A stretch of DNA of 46,381 bases from Bradyrhizobium glycinis (GCF_016031655.1 NZ_JACCHQ010000042.1:1-46381), one strand, 5' to 3'; shown: positions 31,787 to 40,436, numbered from the stretch's first letter. A program made the numbers and translations. The notes: generated by a model not told the origin, from the letters alone.

Positions 31787-32392
31787 ATGACTCTCAGAAT
31801 CTCGGGAAAGAGCATCAGCGTCGGCGAGGCTCTGCGCGGCCGCGTTGCCGACCGCACCGACGAAGTGCTGCGCAAATATTTCGACGGCAATTATTCCGGC
31901 CATATCACGCTGAGCAAGGACGGCTTCGGCTTTCGCACCGATTGCGCCCTGCATCTCGATTCGGGAATCACGCTGGAAGCCGATTCGAACGCCCCGGATG
32001 CCTATGCCAGTGCCGACCAGGCGCTGGTGATGATCGAGAAGCGGCTACGGCGCTACAAGAACCGGCTCAAGGACCGCTCCGCGCGCAAGGCCCATGCTGC
32101 CTCCGAGGCGATGGCAGCGCTCGACGCCACCAGCTATGTGCTGGAAGCGCCCGGAGAGGGTGAAGAGGAAGTCACCGGCTACAGCCCCGTCATCATCGCC
32201 GAGCAAACCACGTCGCTGAAGCGGCTCTCGGTCAGCGAAGCCGTCATGGAACTTGACCTCAGCGGGGCACCCTGCCTGGTATTCCAGCATGGCTCGTCCG
32301 GCCGGGTGAACATCATTTACCGCAGGGCGGACGGCAACGTGGGCTGGATCGACCCGCCGGGAGCCAAGGTGGACGGCCAGGCCGGTGGCTAG
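31787..32392 (+). CDS. hpf: Long-form ribosome hibernation promoting factor
   Basis: This is a 201-residue protein. The N-domain (1-100, beta-alpha S30AE: MTLRISGKSISVGEALRGRV) blocks the 30S decoding channel. A charged linker follows, then a C-terminal dimerisation domain (about 145-195, TTSLKRLSVSEAVMELDLSG and NIIYRRADGNVGWIDPPG) that joins two 70S ribosomes into 100S dimers. ATG 31787 has GAGG 7 nt upstream. The rpoN-hpf-ptsN order is widely conserved. Confidence 0.93.
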   Translation: MTLRISGKSISVGEALRGRVADRTDEVLRKYFDGNYSGHITLSKDGFGFRTDCALHLDSGITLEADSNAPDAYASADQALVMIEKRLRRYKNRLKDRSARKAHAASEAMAALDATSYVLEAPGEGEEEVTGYSPVIIAEQTTSLKRLSVSEAVMELDLSGAPCLVFQHGSSGRVNIIYRRADGNVGWIDPPGAKVDGQAGG

Positions 32393-32459
32393 GCCCGCCA
32401 GCCGGCGCCCGCACCATCCCGCCCTTAACAATGACGGGGGCAAAGCCGCACGCAGGAGT

Positions 32460-32474
32460 TGGCACCGGGATTGC
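32460..32474 (+). promoter_or_regulatory. Sigma-54 (-24/-12) promoter before ptsN
   Basis: TGGCAC (32460-32465), CGGGA, TTGC (32471-32474) is an exact match to TGGCAC-N5-TTGC, preceded by T and followed by G. It points toward ptsN, with expected transcription start near 32486 and a leader of about 125 nt. No sigma-70 box of similar quality was seen in the 218-bp gap. Confidence 0.75.
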
Positions 32475-32610
32475 GTTGGAGTAGAAGCCCCCCACATCTG
32501 GAACGGGGCTAAGTCCGCCTCCTGCTTCATGTTATTGACGCCGGCCGAGCTTGGTCTATCAAGCCGGCCAAATCGGAACCTGACGGTTTAATTCACCTCG
32601 GAAAGCTTCC

Positions 32611-33072
32611 ATGCCGATTACCGATCTGGTCGCACCCGAGGCGATTCTCCCGGCATTGAAAGTCAACAGCAAGAAGCAGGCCCTGCAGGAGCTCGCGGCC
32701 AAGGCCGCCGAGCTGACCGGGCAGAACGAGCGCTCGGTGTTCGAGGTGCTGCTGCAACGGGAAAAGCTCGGCACCACCGCGGTCGGCTATGGCGTCGCGA
32801 TTCCGCACGGCAAGCTGCCCAAGCTGGAGAAGATCTTCGGCCTGTTCGCTCGGCTCGATCGTCCGATCGATTTCGAGGCGATGGACGGCCAGCCGGTCGA
32901 TCTCGTCTTCCTGTTGCTCGCCCCCGAAGGCGCCGGCGCCGATCACCTCAAGGCGCTCGCCCGTATCGCCCGCCTGCTGCGCGACCAGGACATCGCCAAG
33001 AAGCTCCGCGCCTCGCGCGATGCGCAGGCGATCTATTCCGTGCTGGCACTGCCGCCGGCAACGGCGGCGTAA
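32611..33072 (+). CDS. ptsN: Nitrogen PTS EIIA component (EIIA-Ntr)
   Basis: This 153-residue EIIA of the PTS-Ntr chain has the phospho-accepting His66 in GVAIPHGKLPKL. LGTTAVGYGVAIPHG and DLVFLLLAPEGAGADHLKAL are family strings. It signals carbon/nitrogen balance and controls potassium transport and PHB metabolism in rhizobia. A perfect sigma-54 promoter lies 137 bp upstream, so its own expression may answer to nitrogen-responsive activators, even though rpoN is only 0.9 kb away. Confidence 0.95.
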   Translation: MPITDLVAPEAILPALKVNSKKQALQELAAKAAELTGQNERSVFEVLLQREKLGTTAVGYGVAIPHGKLPKLEKIFGLFARLDRPIDFEAMDGQPVDLVFLLLAPEGAGADHLKALARIARLLRDQDIAKKLRASRDAQAIYSVLALPPATAA

Positions 33073-33269
33073 CCTTCCGTCCCTCCTGGTAAGGGCCCGA
33101 TCCTGTCTGGCACCTGATTGTGAGGGCAGCGTCCCGTCATGCCGCCTTGATCTCAAAGGTAGAAGGTACGACAATCCTCCCGCTTGAGACGCACGGCACG
33201 TTGGGCGGCGCCAACATCCGCTGAGAGCCGTTCGAAGCTGTGGACTGAGCGGACGTGACTGGGAATGGA
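33073..33269. other. Intergenic stretch after ptsN, no gene recognised
   Basis: About 200 bp without a supported gene. CTGGCACCTGATTGTGA (33109-33125) resembles a sigma-54 site, but the spacer is one base short and the -12 element is TTGT. No terminator with a U-run was seen. Confidence 0.4.
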
Positions 33270-33419
33270 ATGACGCCGTTGCGCCTCGCGGCCGCGGTGG
33301 GAGAACGGCCCTTGGAATCAGGCCTCGACCGGCCGATCCCCGCGGCAGGCGCGCGTGCAAAGGCGCTCGTGGTGCGCGGTGTGGAAAGATCCGCCCTGCG
33401 TCAGGCGGTCAGCTCGTGA
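33270..33419 (+). CDS. Possible small protein, 49 residues, coupled to the next gene
   Basis: MTPLRLAAAVGERPLESGLD then RPIPAAGARAKALVVRGVER is an open frame with mostly G/C third positions, as expected for coding here. Its TGA overlaps the GTG start of the O-antigen ligase gene by four bases. It has no recognisable domain, signal or membrane segment. It may be a leader that sets translation of the ligase, a remnant of a longer gene, or chance. Confidence 0.35.
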   Translation: MTPLRLAAAVGERPLESGLDRPIPAAGARAKALVVRGVERSALRQAVSS

Positions 33420-34687
33420 CCAGCGTGCACGATTCCGAAGAGGACGACGGCGCGATCTGGCAAGCGCCCGGCATCGGCGTGGAAAAGCTCGCCAGAAACG
33501 TGATGCGCGGCTCGATCACCGTCAACGTGATCGCGTCGATGGGTGTCTTCAACCCCGCGCTGCTTCCCGCAGAATGGAGCTTTGTGCAACAGGCCGTTGC
33601 GCTCTTGATGTGGGTCGCCCTGATCTATGCCAGTGCGTTCGTGCGTCCCTGCGTGCGCGTGCAGCCCAATCCCGACTTCATCGCGCTGGTCGCATTCTAT
33701 GCTCTCGCCGCTGTGTCCGTGCTCTGGACCGGCCTCGCCGCTGTGGCGATCATGAAGAGCGCGGCCCTCGTGATGACGACCTTCGGCGCGTACTGCCTTA
33801 TCACGCGGGTCGACATCGACGAGATCGTCGGAGCGACGGCGCTGGGGCTCTTCATCTTGGTCGCCGCCTCGGCCCTGTGTGCGGTCTTCGTGCCCGAGAT
33901 CGGCGTCGATCAGAGCTGGATGCACAACGGCCAGTGGCAAGGGATCTACGAATCGAAGCAGACTCTCGGCTTCATCAGCGCCTACCTGATGTTCTTTGCC
34001 TGCTATCAGAAGATGACGGGCCAGGGCTGGATTGTCTTCCTCCTGACGTTTCTCCTGGCATCGACATGCGTCATCGCCTCGGAATCCCGTGGTGCCGGCG
34101 CCGTCGCAATTGCCGCCGGTGCACTGCTCGTGACCTCGATGTGGTCGATCCGCTGCATGAAGATCTACGCGGTGCTGCCGGTCGTCATGTGCATCCTGGC
34201 TGCGCTGCTGATCCTGTATTTCTATGTCACGGGCTACGATTCCATCCATCTCGGCGAATCCACCATCAATTTGACGGAGCGAACCTTCATTTGGCAGTAC
34301 GCCATCGGCCATTTCAACGATGCGCCGCTGCTGGGCTTCGGCATCAACGGATTCTGGACGCGACCTGCGATTTACGACTATTTCAACCAGAACCACGGCT
34401 GGGTGCTGGACAATTACCATAGCGGCTACATCGCGGTGGCGATGGAGACGGGATTCCTGGGGTACGTGCTGTTCGTGGCGAGCGTCTATCTGTTCTCGGA
34501 GAAGGTCCTGTACTTGATCGCGACGCGGTCGATCGACCGTCGCCACTGCGCGCTCATCATCGGATTTGTCGTCCTCAGCTTTCAATCGAATTTCACGGAG
34601 ACGATGTTCCTTCGCTCCACGATGTTCACCTCGGTGCTGCTCGTCGCATTCTTCTTCGCAGTATGCCGGCCGGTGCCGCAGCAATGA
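33416..34687 (+). CDS. O-antigen ligase/polymerase-family membrane protein (Wzy/ExoQ-like)
   Basis: This 423-residue protein has about ten to twelve helices. The Wzy_C region includes ASTCVIASESRGAGAVAIAAG and a large periplasmic loop (YVTGYDSIHLGESTINLTER, FGINGFWTRPAIYDYFNQNH, then GWVLDNYHSGYIAVAMETG) of the kind that carries ligase residues. Such proteins join or polymerise polysaccharide repeat units in the periplasm. The start is GTG 33416, translationally coupled to a small ORF. It lies just before a secreted GH5 glycanase, which suggests an exopolysaccharide function. Confidence 0.85.
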   Translation: MTSVHDSEEDDGAIWQAPGIGVEKLARNVMRGSITVNVIASMGVFNPALLPAEWSFVQQAVALLMWVALIYASAFVRPCVRVQPNPDFIALVAFYALAAVSVLWTGLAAVAIMKSAALVMTTFGAYCLITRVDIDEIVGATALGLFILVAASALCAVFVPEIGVDQSWMHNGQWQGIYESKQTLGFISAYLMFFACYQKMTGQGWIVFLLTFLLASTCVIASESRGAGAVAIAAGALLVTSMWSIRCMKIYAVLPVVMCILAALLILYFYVTGYDSIHLGESTINLTERTFIWQYAIGHFNDAPLLGFGINGFWTRPAIYDYFNQNHGWVLDNYHSGYIAVAMETGFLGYVLFVASVYLFSEKVLYLIATRSIDRRHCALIIGFVVLSFQSNFTETMFLRSTMFTSVLLVAFFFAVCRPVPQQ

Positions 34688-34700
34688 TGGGGCAGGCAGG

Positions 34701-35723
34701 ATGAATGCCATCTGCGTCCGCTGGTCGGTAGCTTTCGGCCTCGCCCTGGCGCTGTTCGTGCTTGGGATCTGCTTTCCGGCCGAGGCAGAAGCGCAGGCCC
34801 ACGCGCCCGCTCCCCCGAAATTGGGGCGCGGCATCAACATCCTCGGCTACGACGGCATCTGGGAGGGAGGCCGGAACGCGCCCTTTCGTCTGGACAACCT
34901 CACCGCGATCAGGCGCGCCGGGTTCTCGCACGTCCGGATCAATTTCTTCGGCTTCAAGTTCATGAATGCGGAGAATTCGCTGGATGAGATCGTCTTGAGA
35001 CGGCTCGATGCCGTGATCGAGGAGGTGCTCGCCCGAAAGCTCATCCCCATCCTGGACGAGCACGACACCCATGTCTGTCAGCGCGACGTCTCCGCGTGCG
35101 CCGAGAAGCTGAAAGCGTTCTGGACGCAAATCGCCGGGCGCTATGCCGGAAAATATCCGAGGCTCGTCTTCGAGGTGCTCAATGAGCCGGGCGGGCAGAT
35201 GACGTCTGCCGCCTGGAACGCCCTTCTGAACGAGTGCCTCGGCATCATCCGCGCCACCAACCCGCGGCGGCCGGTGATCGCTGCGGTTCTCAACGTCGAT
35301 GACATGCCCGTCGAAGACCTGGCCCTGCCGTCAGATGACCGAAACCTCATCGTCACGTTTCACTATTACGCGCCGATCCGCTTCACCCATCAGGGCGCAC
35401 CGTGGTCGCCGACGTTCTCGCAAATCGGCCCACTCGACTGGGGCACGCCGGAGGACGAGCAGAAGGCGCACGCCGATTTCGACAAGGTCAGGTCCTGGTC
35501 CGAAAAGGAAAAGCGTCCGATCTATCTCGGCGAGTTCGGCGTGTACGAGGCCGCTCCCGCCGAAGCACGGACGAGATATCTGTCGTTCGTGGCGCGAAGC
35601 GCGGAGCGGCTCGGCTGGGATTGGGCCTACTGGCAGTTCGACCACGATTTCGCGGCCTTCGACAGCGCGCGCCAAACCTGGAAGCCGGAGATCCTGCGGG
35701 CGCTGATCCCGGCGGGGCGTTGA
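34701..35723 (+). CDS. Secreted GH5-family glycoside hydrolase (endoglucanase-like)
   Basis: This is a 340-residue protein. The signal peptide is about residues 10-32 (AFGLALALFVLGICFPAEAEA). The barrel carries the general acid in VFEVLNEPGG (E162) and the nucleophile in PIYLGEFGVYE (E278). HYYAP (221-225) and WAYWQFD near the end line the cleft. This is the cellulase/beta-1,3(4)-glucanase layout, and the precise glycan is unknown. It starts 13 bp after the ligase gene, so both probably act on one polysaccharide, for example trimming an exported chain. Confidence 0.88.
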   Translation: MNAICVRWSVAFGLALALFVLGICFPAEAEAQAHAPAPPKLGRGINILGYDGIWEGGRNAPFRLDNLTAIRRAGFSHVRINFFGFKFMNAENSLDEIVLRRLDAVIEEVLARKLIPILDEHDTHVCQRDVSACAEKLKAFWTQIAGRYAGKYPRLVFEVLNEPGGQMTSAAWNALLNECLGIIRATNPRRPVIAAVLNVDDMPVEDLALPSDDRNLIVTFHYYAPIRFTHQGAPWSPTFSQIGPLDWGTPEDEQKAHADFDKVRSWSEKEKRPIYLGEFGVYEAAPAEARTRYLSFVARSAERLGWDWAYWQFDHDFAAFDSARQTWKPEILRALIPAGR

Positions 35724-35794
35724 GGCAGGAAAGCTTTCGCTAACGCGGCCGGTGGCACAATCGCTGCCGAGGTCTTCGCCGCATGCGCGACCAG

Positions 35795-36727
35795 TTAGTC
35801 CGAAAGCCGCTCCAGCACGTCGCGCACCAGCCCTTGCAGAAGATCGAGCTTGTAGGCCGTCATCGGCAATGGTTTGGCACCCGAGCTCGCCGCTTTCGCC
35901 GCTTCTGCGATCGATGCCGCATTGGCAATCTTGCCACTGAGCTGGGCTTCCACGGCGGTGAGGCGAAGCGGCACGGGCGCAACGCCGCCTGCAGCGAGAC
36001 GCACGAGTTCGAACTTGCCGCCGGCGATCACGACGCGGGCGCAGAGTTCGACCAGCGGCCATTCCGCATAGGTCCGGCTGATCGCGCGCTTGTAGGAAGC
36101 GCGCTCGCCCTCGAGCGGAGCAGGAAGCGCAATGCTCTTGATCATCTCGCCTGCTGCGAGTGTATGATCGGCGTGCGAGATCGAGCCGTCGCCGAGCAGG
36201 CCGGCAATCGTCAATCCGCTGCGCCGGTCCGTGGTGATGCTTGCATCATAGGCGAGCAGAGCCGCCGCCATGGTCGAGGGATGCGGCGCGACGCACGGGC
36301 CGAGATCGAAGGCAACGCCATAGAGATGATTGCCAGACCGGGCGGGACAGGTGCTGCCGCTTTTCTTCAGGCAATCGATGTCGGCCCGGCGGAAATACCA
36401 GCAGCGCGAACGCTGCGCGAGATTGCCGCCAAGCGTTGCGACCTGGCGCACCTGTGGCGTGGCGAGGCCTTGCGCGCTCGCCGCAAGTCCGGGATAGGCA
36501 GCGGCGATGCGCGCGTCGGTCGCGATCGTGGCGATGGTGGTCAGCGCGCCGATCCGGGCTGCTCCGTCGGCGTCCCAGGTGATCGTCTTGTCGCCGGTGG
36601 CCGAGATATCGATCAGCATTCCCTGCGACACGCCGCTGCGGCGGCGTTCGCTGAAGTCGGTGCCTCCGGCGCGGAATTCAGGCGTGGGCTTGGCAGTGGG
36701 CTTGGCGCTCATGACGGCGACACTCAT
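35795..36727 (-). CDS. Molybdenum hydroxylase FAD subunit with extra 4Fe-4S-type cysteines
   Basis: This 310-residue xanthine-dehydrogenase-type middle subunit is last of the tetR-large-FAD operon (4-base overlap). The FAD loop is PEFRAGGTDF near the N-terminus, with ATPQVRQVATLGGNLAQRSR at about 89-108. The following CWYFRR...C...C and GPCVAPHP place Cys at 109, 119, 127 and 145, the spacing of the additional [4Fe-4S] site in PaoB and 4-hydroxybenzoyl-CoA reductase. The usual first ~35 residues are missing, but the FAD loop is intact. The substrate is unknown. Confidence 0.82.
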   Translation of the reverse strand: MSVAVMSAKPTAKPTPEFRAGGTDFSERRRSGVSQGMLIDISATGDKTITWDADGAARIGALTTIATIATDARIAAAYPGLAASAQGLATPQVRQVATLGGNLAQRSRCWYFRRADIDCLKKSGSTCPARSGNHLYGVAFDLGPCVAPHPSTMAAALLAYDASITTDRRSGLTIAGLLGDGSISHADHTLAAGEMIKSIALPAPLEGERASYKRAISRTYAEWPLVELCARVVIAGGKFELVRLAAGGVAPVPLRLTAVEAQLSGKIANAASIAEAAKAASSGAKPLPMTAYKLDLLQGLVRDVLERLSD

Positions 36728-39411
36728 GCTGCATCCCTCCCTTTCAGCGCGGCTACAAGACGATCGGGCCGGAACGGAATTTCAGTCAGTCTCACGCCGA
36801 TCGCATCGCGGATGGCGTTGGCGATCGCGGGTGAGGTCGGCACGGTGGCGACTTCGCCGATGCCGACGCTGCCGCCCGGCACATGCTCGAAACCGGCCTC
36901 GTCGAAATGCACGTCCAGTTTTGGCATGTCGGCAATCCCCGGAATGCGGTAATCCTCCATGCTGCCGCTCAATATGTGGCCGCTCGAGGGATCGGTCTCC
37001 CGCGTCTCATAGAGTGCGTAGCCGATGCCCTGGATCACCGCGCCCGCGGCCTGGCTTCGCGCCAGCGTCGGCGCGGCGAGCTTGCCGACCGCGAGACCGG
37101 TATAGGCGTTGAGCACGCGCACGTGGCCGAGCCAGGTATCGACCTCGACTTCCATCACCTGCACCGAGCTCGGCACGCCGGCGCCGACCACCATGTGGGT
37201 CATCAGACGCAGCACCCAACCGAATACCCGGCCCATGATGCCCGCCTCGTGCAGCGCGGGCCTGACGCCGGGCGGCGGCCTGCCGTCCTCCTGGCGTCTC
37301 GCCGACACGGCGATATCAGGGGAAGCCGCGATCATCTCGCGCCATGGCGCGTTCGAGCCCGGAGCGGGTGTGCGAGACGCGGTGCGCTTGATTTCCGCTT
37401 TCAGCTTGTCGATGGCGAGCAAGGTCGGCGGCACCACCGAGGCGGTGACGCGGCTGCCGCCGGAGCCCGGTCCGGGCGGCAGGTTGGAGCGGCCGATGCG
37501 AACTTCCACATCCTGTGGCTCGAGATCGAATGCCTTCGCGACGGTGTTGGCGATTACGCTGCGCGTGCCCGTGCCGATATCCTGCACCGCGCAGCTTGCC
37601 ACGATACGGCCGCCCTTGATCGCGAGTTCGACCGAGGAGCCGGTCTGCCAGAGATAGAGCCAGTAGCCGGTGGCGACGCCGACGCCGCGCCGGTAGCGGC
37701 CGGTCTGCGAGGCGGCCGGCTTGCGGTTCTTCCAGACGTCGAGGCCGGCAGCCCAATCGTACAATCGCTGGCGGTTGGGATCGGGGTCCCAGAGCTTGCG
37801 CAGCTGAATCGGATCGACCTTCATGCGCAGCGCCGCCTCGTCAACCGCCTGCTCCAGCGCAAACGACATCGGCGGACCGCCGGGGCCACGGAACGGCGCC
37901 CCGGGCGGCAAATTGCTGAGCACGTCGAAGTCGACGAGCTCTTTTGCCTCGGCCGGATAGATCAGCCGCGCCAGGCCGGCGATCAGCGAGTTCACGGCGG
38001 CGCCGGTATCGGCATGGGCGGTGAGCGACAGCGCCTTGAGGCGGCCCTCCGCCGAAGGCAGCAAGGACAGCTTCAGCTCGGCGGCCGGACGATAGCCAGT
38101 GACGGAAAGCTCCTCTTCACGATCGAAGGCGACGCGCACCGGCGCCTTCGCGGCGCGCGCAAGCTCGATCGCGGCGATGGTCTCCAGCCCAACGCTGCCC
38201 TTGGAGCCGAACCCGCCGCCGACGTGATCGGCGATCACACGCACCTTGTCGTGCGGAAGACCATAACGCTTGGCGATCTTCTCCATGCTCTCGTGAATGG
38301 CCTGGGTCGAGATGTCCACTGTGAGCTGATCGCCATCGAACCGGGCCACGGCGGCATGTGGTTCGAGGCTTGCGTGCTGTTGCGTCGAGACGCGGAAGGT
38401 CTCCTCGACCAGCAGCGGATTGCGCTGCTGGCGCGCCTCGTCGAGCCAGCTCCTGGCCCGCTTGGCTTTTTGCGAGAATGGCGCCGAAGGCCCGCGCACA
38501 TTGCCCTTCCACGACACCGGAGCGCCGCCGGCACCCTCGGATACGTTGCCGGCACGCTTACGGTCCTTCTTTTCGAACACGACGGGCGCATCGTCGCGTC
38601 GCGCTGCATCGAGCCCGATCACGGCGGGCAAAGGCTCGGGTTTGAAGCTGATCGCGGCGATGGCCTGCAATGCGGTGCGGCGATCCTTGGCCGCGACGGC
38701 GGCAATCGGCGCGCCGACGAAGCGGACCATGTTGTCATCGTCGAGCAGCGGAACGACCGCGGCAACACCGGCAATGGCGCGCGCCGGGGCCAGATCAAGG
38801 CCGGTGATCCTGGCATGCGCGACGTGCGCGCGCAGGATGACGCCTTCGAGCTGGCCGTCATGGTGGATGTCGACCGTGTAGCGGGCCAGTCCCGTCACCT
38901 TGTCGCGGGCTTCCAGCCGCGGCGCGGTGGGATCGATGCCGTCGAAGCGGCCCGAGCATGCTTCGGCGACGGCGCGATAGATGCCTTCATAGGCGCCGCA
39001 GCGGCAGAGATGTCCCGATAGCGCGGCGGCGATCTCCTCGCGCGAAGGTGTCGCCGCGCCCCTGGTCGCGCGCCAGCTGTCATGGAAGGCGGCGGCTTCG
39101 ACGACGAAGCCGGGCGTGCAGAAGCCGCATTGCAGGGCGTCGTGCGCCATGAACGCCTTCTGCACCGGATGCAATCCGGCTGCTCCGACGCCCTCGATGG
39201 TCGTCAGCGATTTGCCGGCGGCCGCCTGCGCCGGCAACAGGCAGCTCACGACGGGCGTGCCGTCGAGCAGCACGGTGCAGGCGCCGCAGACGCCGGAGCC
39301 GCAGACGAGTTTGGTGCCGGTGAGGCCGCCATCGCGGATCACGTCGATCAGGAGCGCATCCGGATCGTCGGGTAGCGCCAGAGGTCGTCCATTGATGGTC
39401 GTGGTGGTCAT
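36724..39411 (-). CDS. Molybdenum hydroxylase, fused 2Fe-2S and Mo-cofactor subunits
   Basis: This 895-residue fusion starts with a 2Fe-2S domain (1-160): plant-type cluster C37, C42, C45, C57 and second cluster C95, C98, C136, C138. The molybdopterin subunit follows (from about 162, LEARDKVTGLARYTVDI), with HASLEPHAAVARFDG, GGGFGSKGSVGLET, PFRGPGGPP and the catalytic Glu in GSVGIGEVATVPTSP (E853). It oxidises an aldehyde or aromatic heterocycle with water as oxygen source. Normally the two parts are separate genes. An insert (about 285-330, EKKDRKRAGNVSEGAGG) is also unusual. No XdhC-type maturation gene is beside it. Its start overlaps the tetR stop. Confidence 0.88.
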   Translation of the reverse strand: MTTTTINGRPLALPDDPDALLIDVIRDGGLTGTKLVCGSGVCGACTVLLDGTPVVSCLLPAQAAAGKSLTTIEGVGAAGLHPVQKAFMAHDALQCGFCTPGFVVEAAAFHDSWRATRGAATPSREEIAAALSGHLCRCGAYEGIYRAVAEACSGRFDGIDPTAPRLEARDKVTGLARYTVDIHHDGQLEGVILRAHVAHARITGLDLAPARAIAGVAAVVPLLDDDNMVRFVGAPIAAVAAKDRRTALQAIAAISFKPEPLPAVIGLDAARRDDAPVVFEKKDRKRAGNVSEGAGGAPVSWKGNVRGPSAPFSQKAKRARSWLDEARQQRNPLLVEETFRVSTQQHASLEPHAAVARFDGDQLTVDISTQAIHESMEKIAKRYGLPHDKVRVIADHVGGGFGSKGSVGLETIAAIELARAAKAPVRVAFDREEELSVTGYRPAAELKLSLLPSAEGRLKALSLTAHADTGAAVNSLIAGLARLIYPAEAKELVDFDVLSNLPPGAPFRGPGGPPMSFALEQAVDEAALRMKVDPIQLRKLWDPDPNRQRLYDWAAGLDVWKNRKPAASQTGRYRRGVGVATGYWLYLWQTGSSVELAIKGGRIVASCAVQDIGTGTRSVIANTVAKAFDLEPQDVEVRIGRSNLPPGPGSGGSRVTASVVPPTLLAIDKLKAEIKRTASRTPAPGSNAPWREMIAASPDIAVSARRQEDGRPPPGVRPALHEAGIMGRVFGWVLRLMTHMVVGAGVPSSVQVMEVEVDTWLGHVRVLNAYTGLAVGKLAAPTLARSQAAGAVIQGIGYALYETRETDPSSGHILSGSMEDYRIPGIADMPKLDVHFDEAGFEHVPGGSVGIGEVATVPTSPAIANAIRDAIGVRLTEIPFRPDRLVAALKGRDAA

Positions 39412-40049
39412 TTTCGAACTCCCGTTTTGCGGTGGGACTTCTTTGCGGACGGTGCCATCGCGCCGGCGATCAGCATGCGCAGCATGGTCTCGAGCTGCTT
39501 CAGGAACGCCTCGACCGGCTGCATGGAAGGAAAAGCGGATTTGGTGCCGTGGATCGCCATCTCGACGCAGCGCGCGAGCTCGCGCACGCTGACGCCGCTT
39601 TCGAGGTTAAGCTTTCGGTTGCGGCACACCCGCGCGATCGTGGTTGCGATCTCGTCGGCGAAACGATTGGAATAGCTCTGGTAGAGGTCGCGCGCCTGCG
39701 CGAGGTGCTCGGAAAACAGCTCCTCGGTATGGGGCGAGTCCTTGAGCGAAGCGAGCAGCGACTGCATTCGGGCGCCGATCTCGGCGACCAGGATGTCGGC
39801 AAGCTCGAGGCCCGCTTCTTCCGCCGCCTTCGCCGCCGCGATTTCGGCGGCGAGCCCCTGCTCGTAGATCCGCTCGAGCACGGCGCGAAACAGCGCCTCC
39901 TTGGAGGCGAAGTGATGATAGAGCGCCTGCCGCGTCAGTCCGGCTTCCTCCGCCGCCTGCTCGATCGAGGAGCGGCGGAAGCCGTGGCGCCGGAACACGC
40001 GCAAGGCGGCGTCGAGGATCCGGTCCTGAGGAGGGGCCTTGGCCTGCAT
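39408..40049 (-). CDS. TetR-family transcriptional regulator
   Basis: This 213-residue repressor has the TetR HTH near the N-terminus (ILDAALRVFRRHGFRRSSIE, then AAEEAGLTRQALYHHFASKE), with a ligand domain after it (about 60-200) and a basic C-tail. It heads an operon with a molybdenum hydroxylase (ATGA overlap at 39408-39411). An operator (TTTGTCA-N4-TGACAAA, 40050-40067) ends one base before its ATG, so it should repress itself and the hydroxylase until an inducer, perhaps the enzyme's substrate, binds. Confidence 0.88.
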   Translation of the reverse strand: MQAKAPPQDRILDAALRVFRRHGFRRSSIEQAAEEAGLTRQALYHHFASKEALFRAVLERIYEQGLAAEIAAAKAAEEAGLELADILVAEIGARMQSLLASLKDSPHTEELFSEHLAQARDLYQSYSNRFADEIATTIARVCRNRKLNLESGVSVRELARCVEMAIHGTKSAFPSMQPVEAFLKQLETMLRMLIAGAMAPSAKKSHRKTGVRK

Positions 40050-40085
40050 TTTGTCAGATTTGACAAATCCGAATGGAATGTCAAA
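40050..40085 (-). promoter_or_regulatory. TetR operator and promoter abutting the start codon
   Basis: TTTGTCA (40050-40056), GATT, TGACAAA (40061-40067) are perfect 7-bp arms, and a third half-site TGTCAAA is at 40080-40086. On the minus strand TTGACA at 40080-40085 can serve as -35. There is no ribosome-binding site before ATG 40049, so the mRNA may be leaderless or nearly so. Confidence 0.65.
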
Positions 40086-40171
40086 TCACGGATTGATGAC
40101 GGTCTCGTGTGCAAGAGCCAAGGCCGCCCCGCGCGCGGGCGGGGACATCGCGTTTGAATTTTGCAGAGGTC

Positions 40172-40244
40172 GTCATGCCCGGGCTTGTCCCGGGCATCCA
40201 CGTTCTTTGTGCTGCGTGGATGGCCGGGACAAGCCCGGCCACGA
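40172..40244. repeat. Palindromic repeat, GTCATGCCCGGG...CCCGGCCACGAC type
   Basis: The arms gtcatgcccgggcttgtcccgggcatccacg and cgtggatggccgggacaagcccggccacgac nearly match. It lies upstream of tetR. Confidence 0.8.
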
Positions 40245-40372
40245 CGCCGTGGACACAGTCGGTGCCCTTAGCCACATCTAATATAGGCGACAGCCCTGTC
40301 GCACGCGGGCGGGGCCATCGCCGAATTCCCGTTGGCTGGCGATGGCAACGCGAAACCATCACCTCTCAAATG

Positions 40373-40410
40373 AAAACGGGCACGCCTTCTCGCGAAGGCA
40401 TGCCCGTCAA
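40373..40410 (-). terminator. Strong hairpin terminator after the Hsp20-DUF1150 operon
   Basis: The stem ACGGGCA-GCCTTC with GAAGGC-TGCCCGT (40376-40407, tight loop) has A-runs before and after, so U-runs can form on both strands. It lies 27 bp past the DUF1150 stop. Confidence 0.8.
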
Positions 40411-40436
40411 AACCCTATTCGTGCGACGCGCGCGCT

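Noticed and set aside
33109..33125. Second sigma-54 promoter after ptsN
   Set aside because: The spacer is one base short and the -12 element reads TTGT instead of TTGC.
36883..39021. Plus-strand frame of 712 codons over the molybdenum hydroxylase
   Set aside because: Antisense shadow of a well-supported gene; no family motifs.
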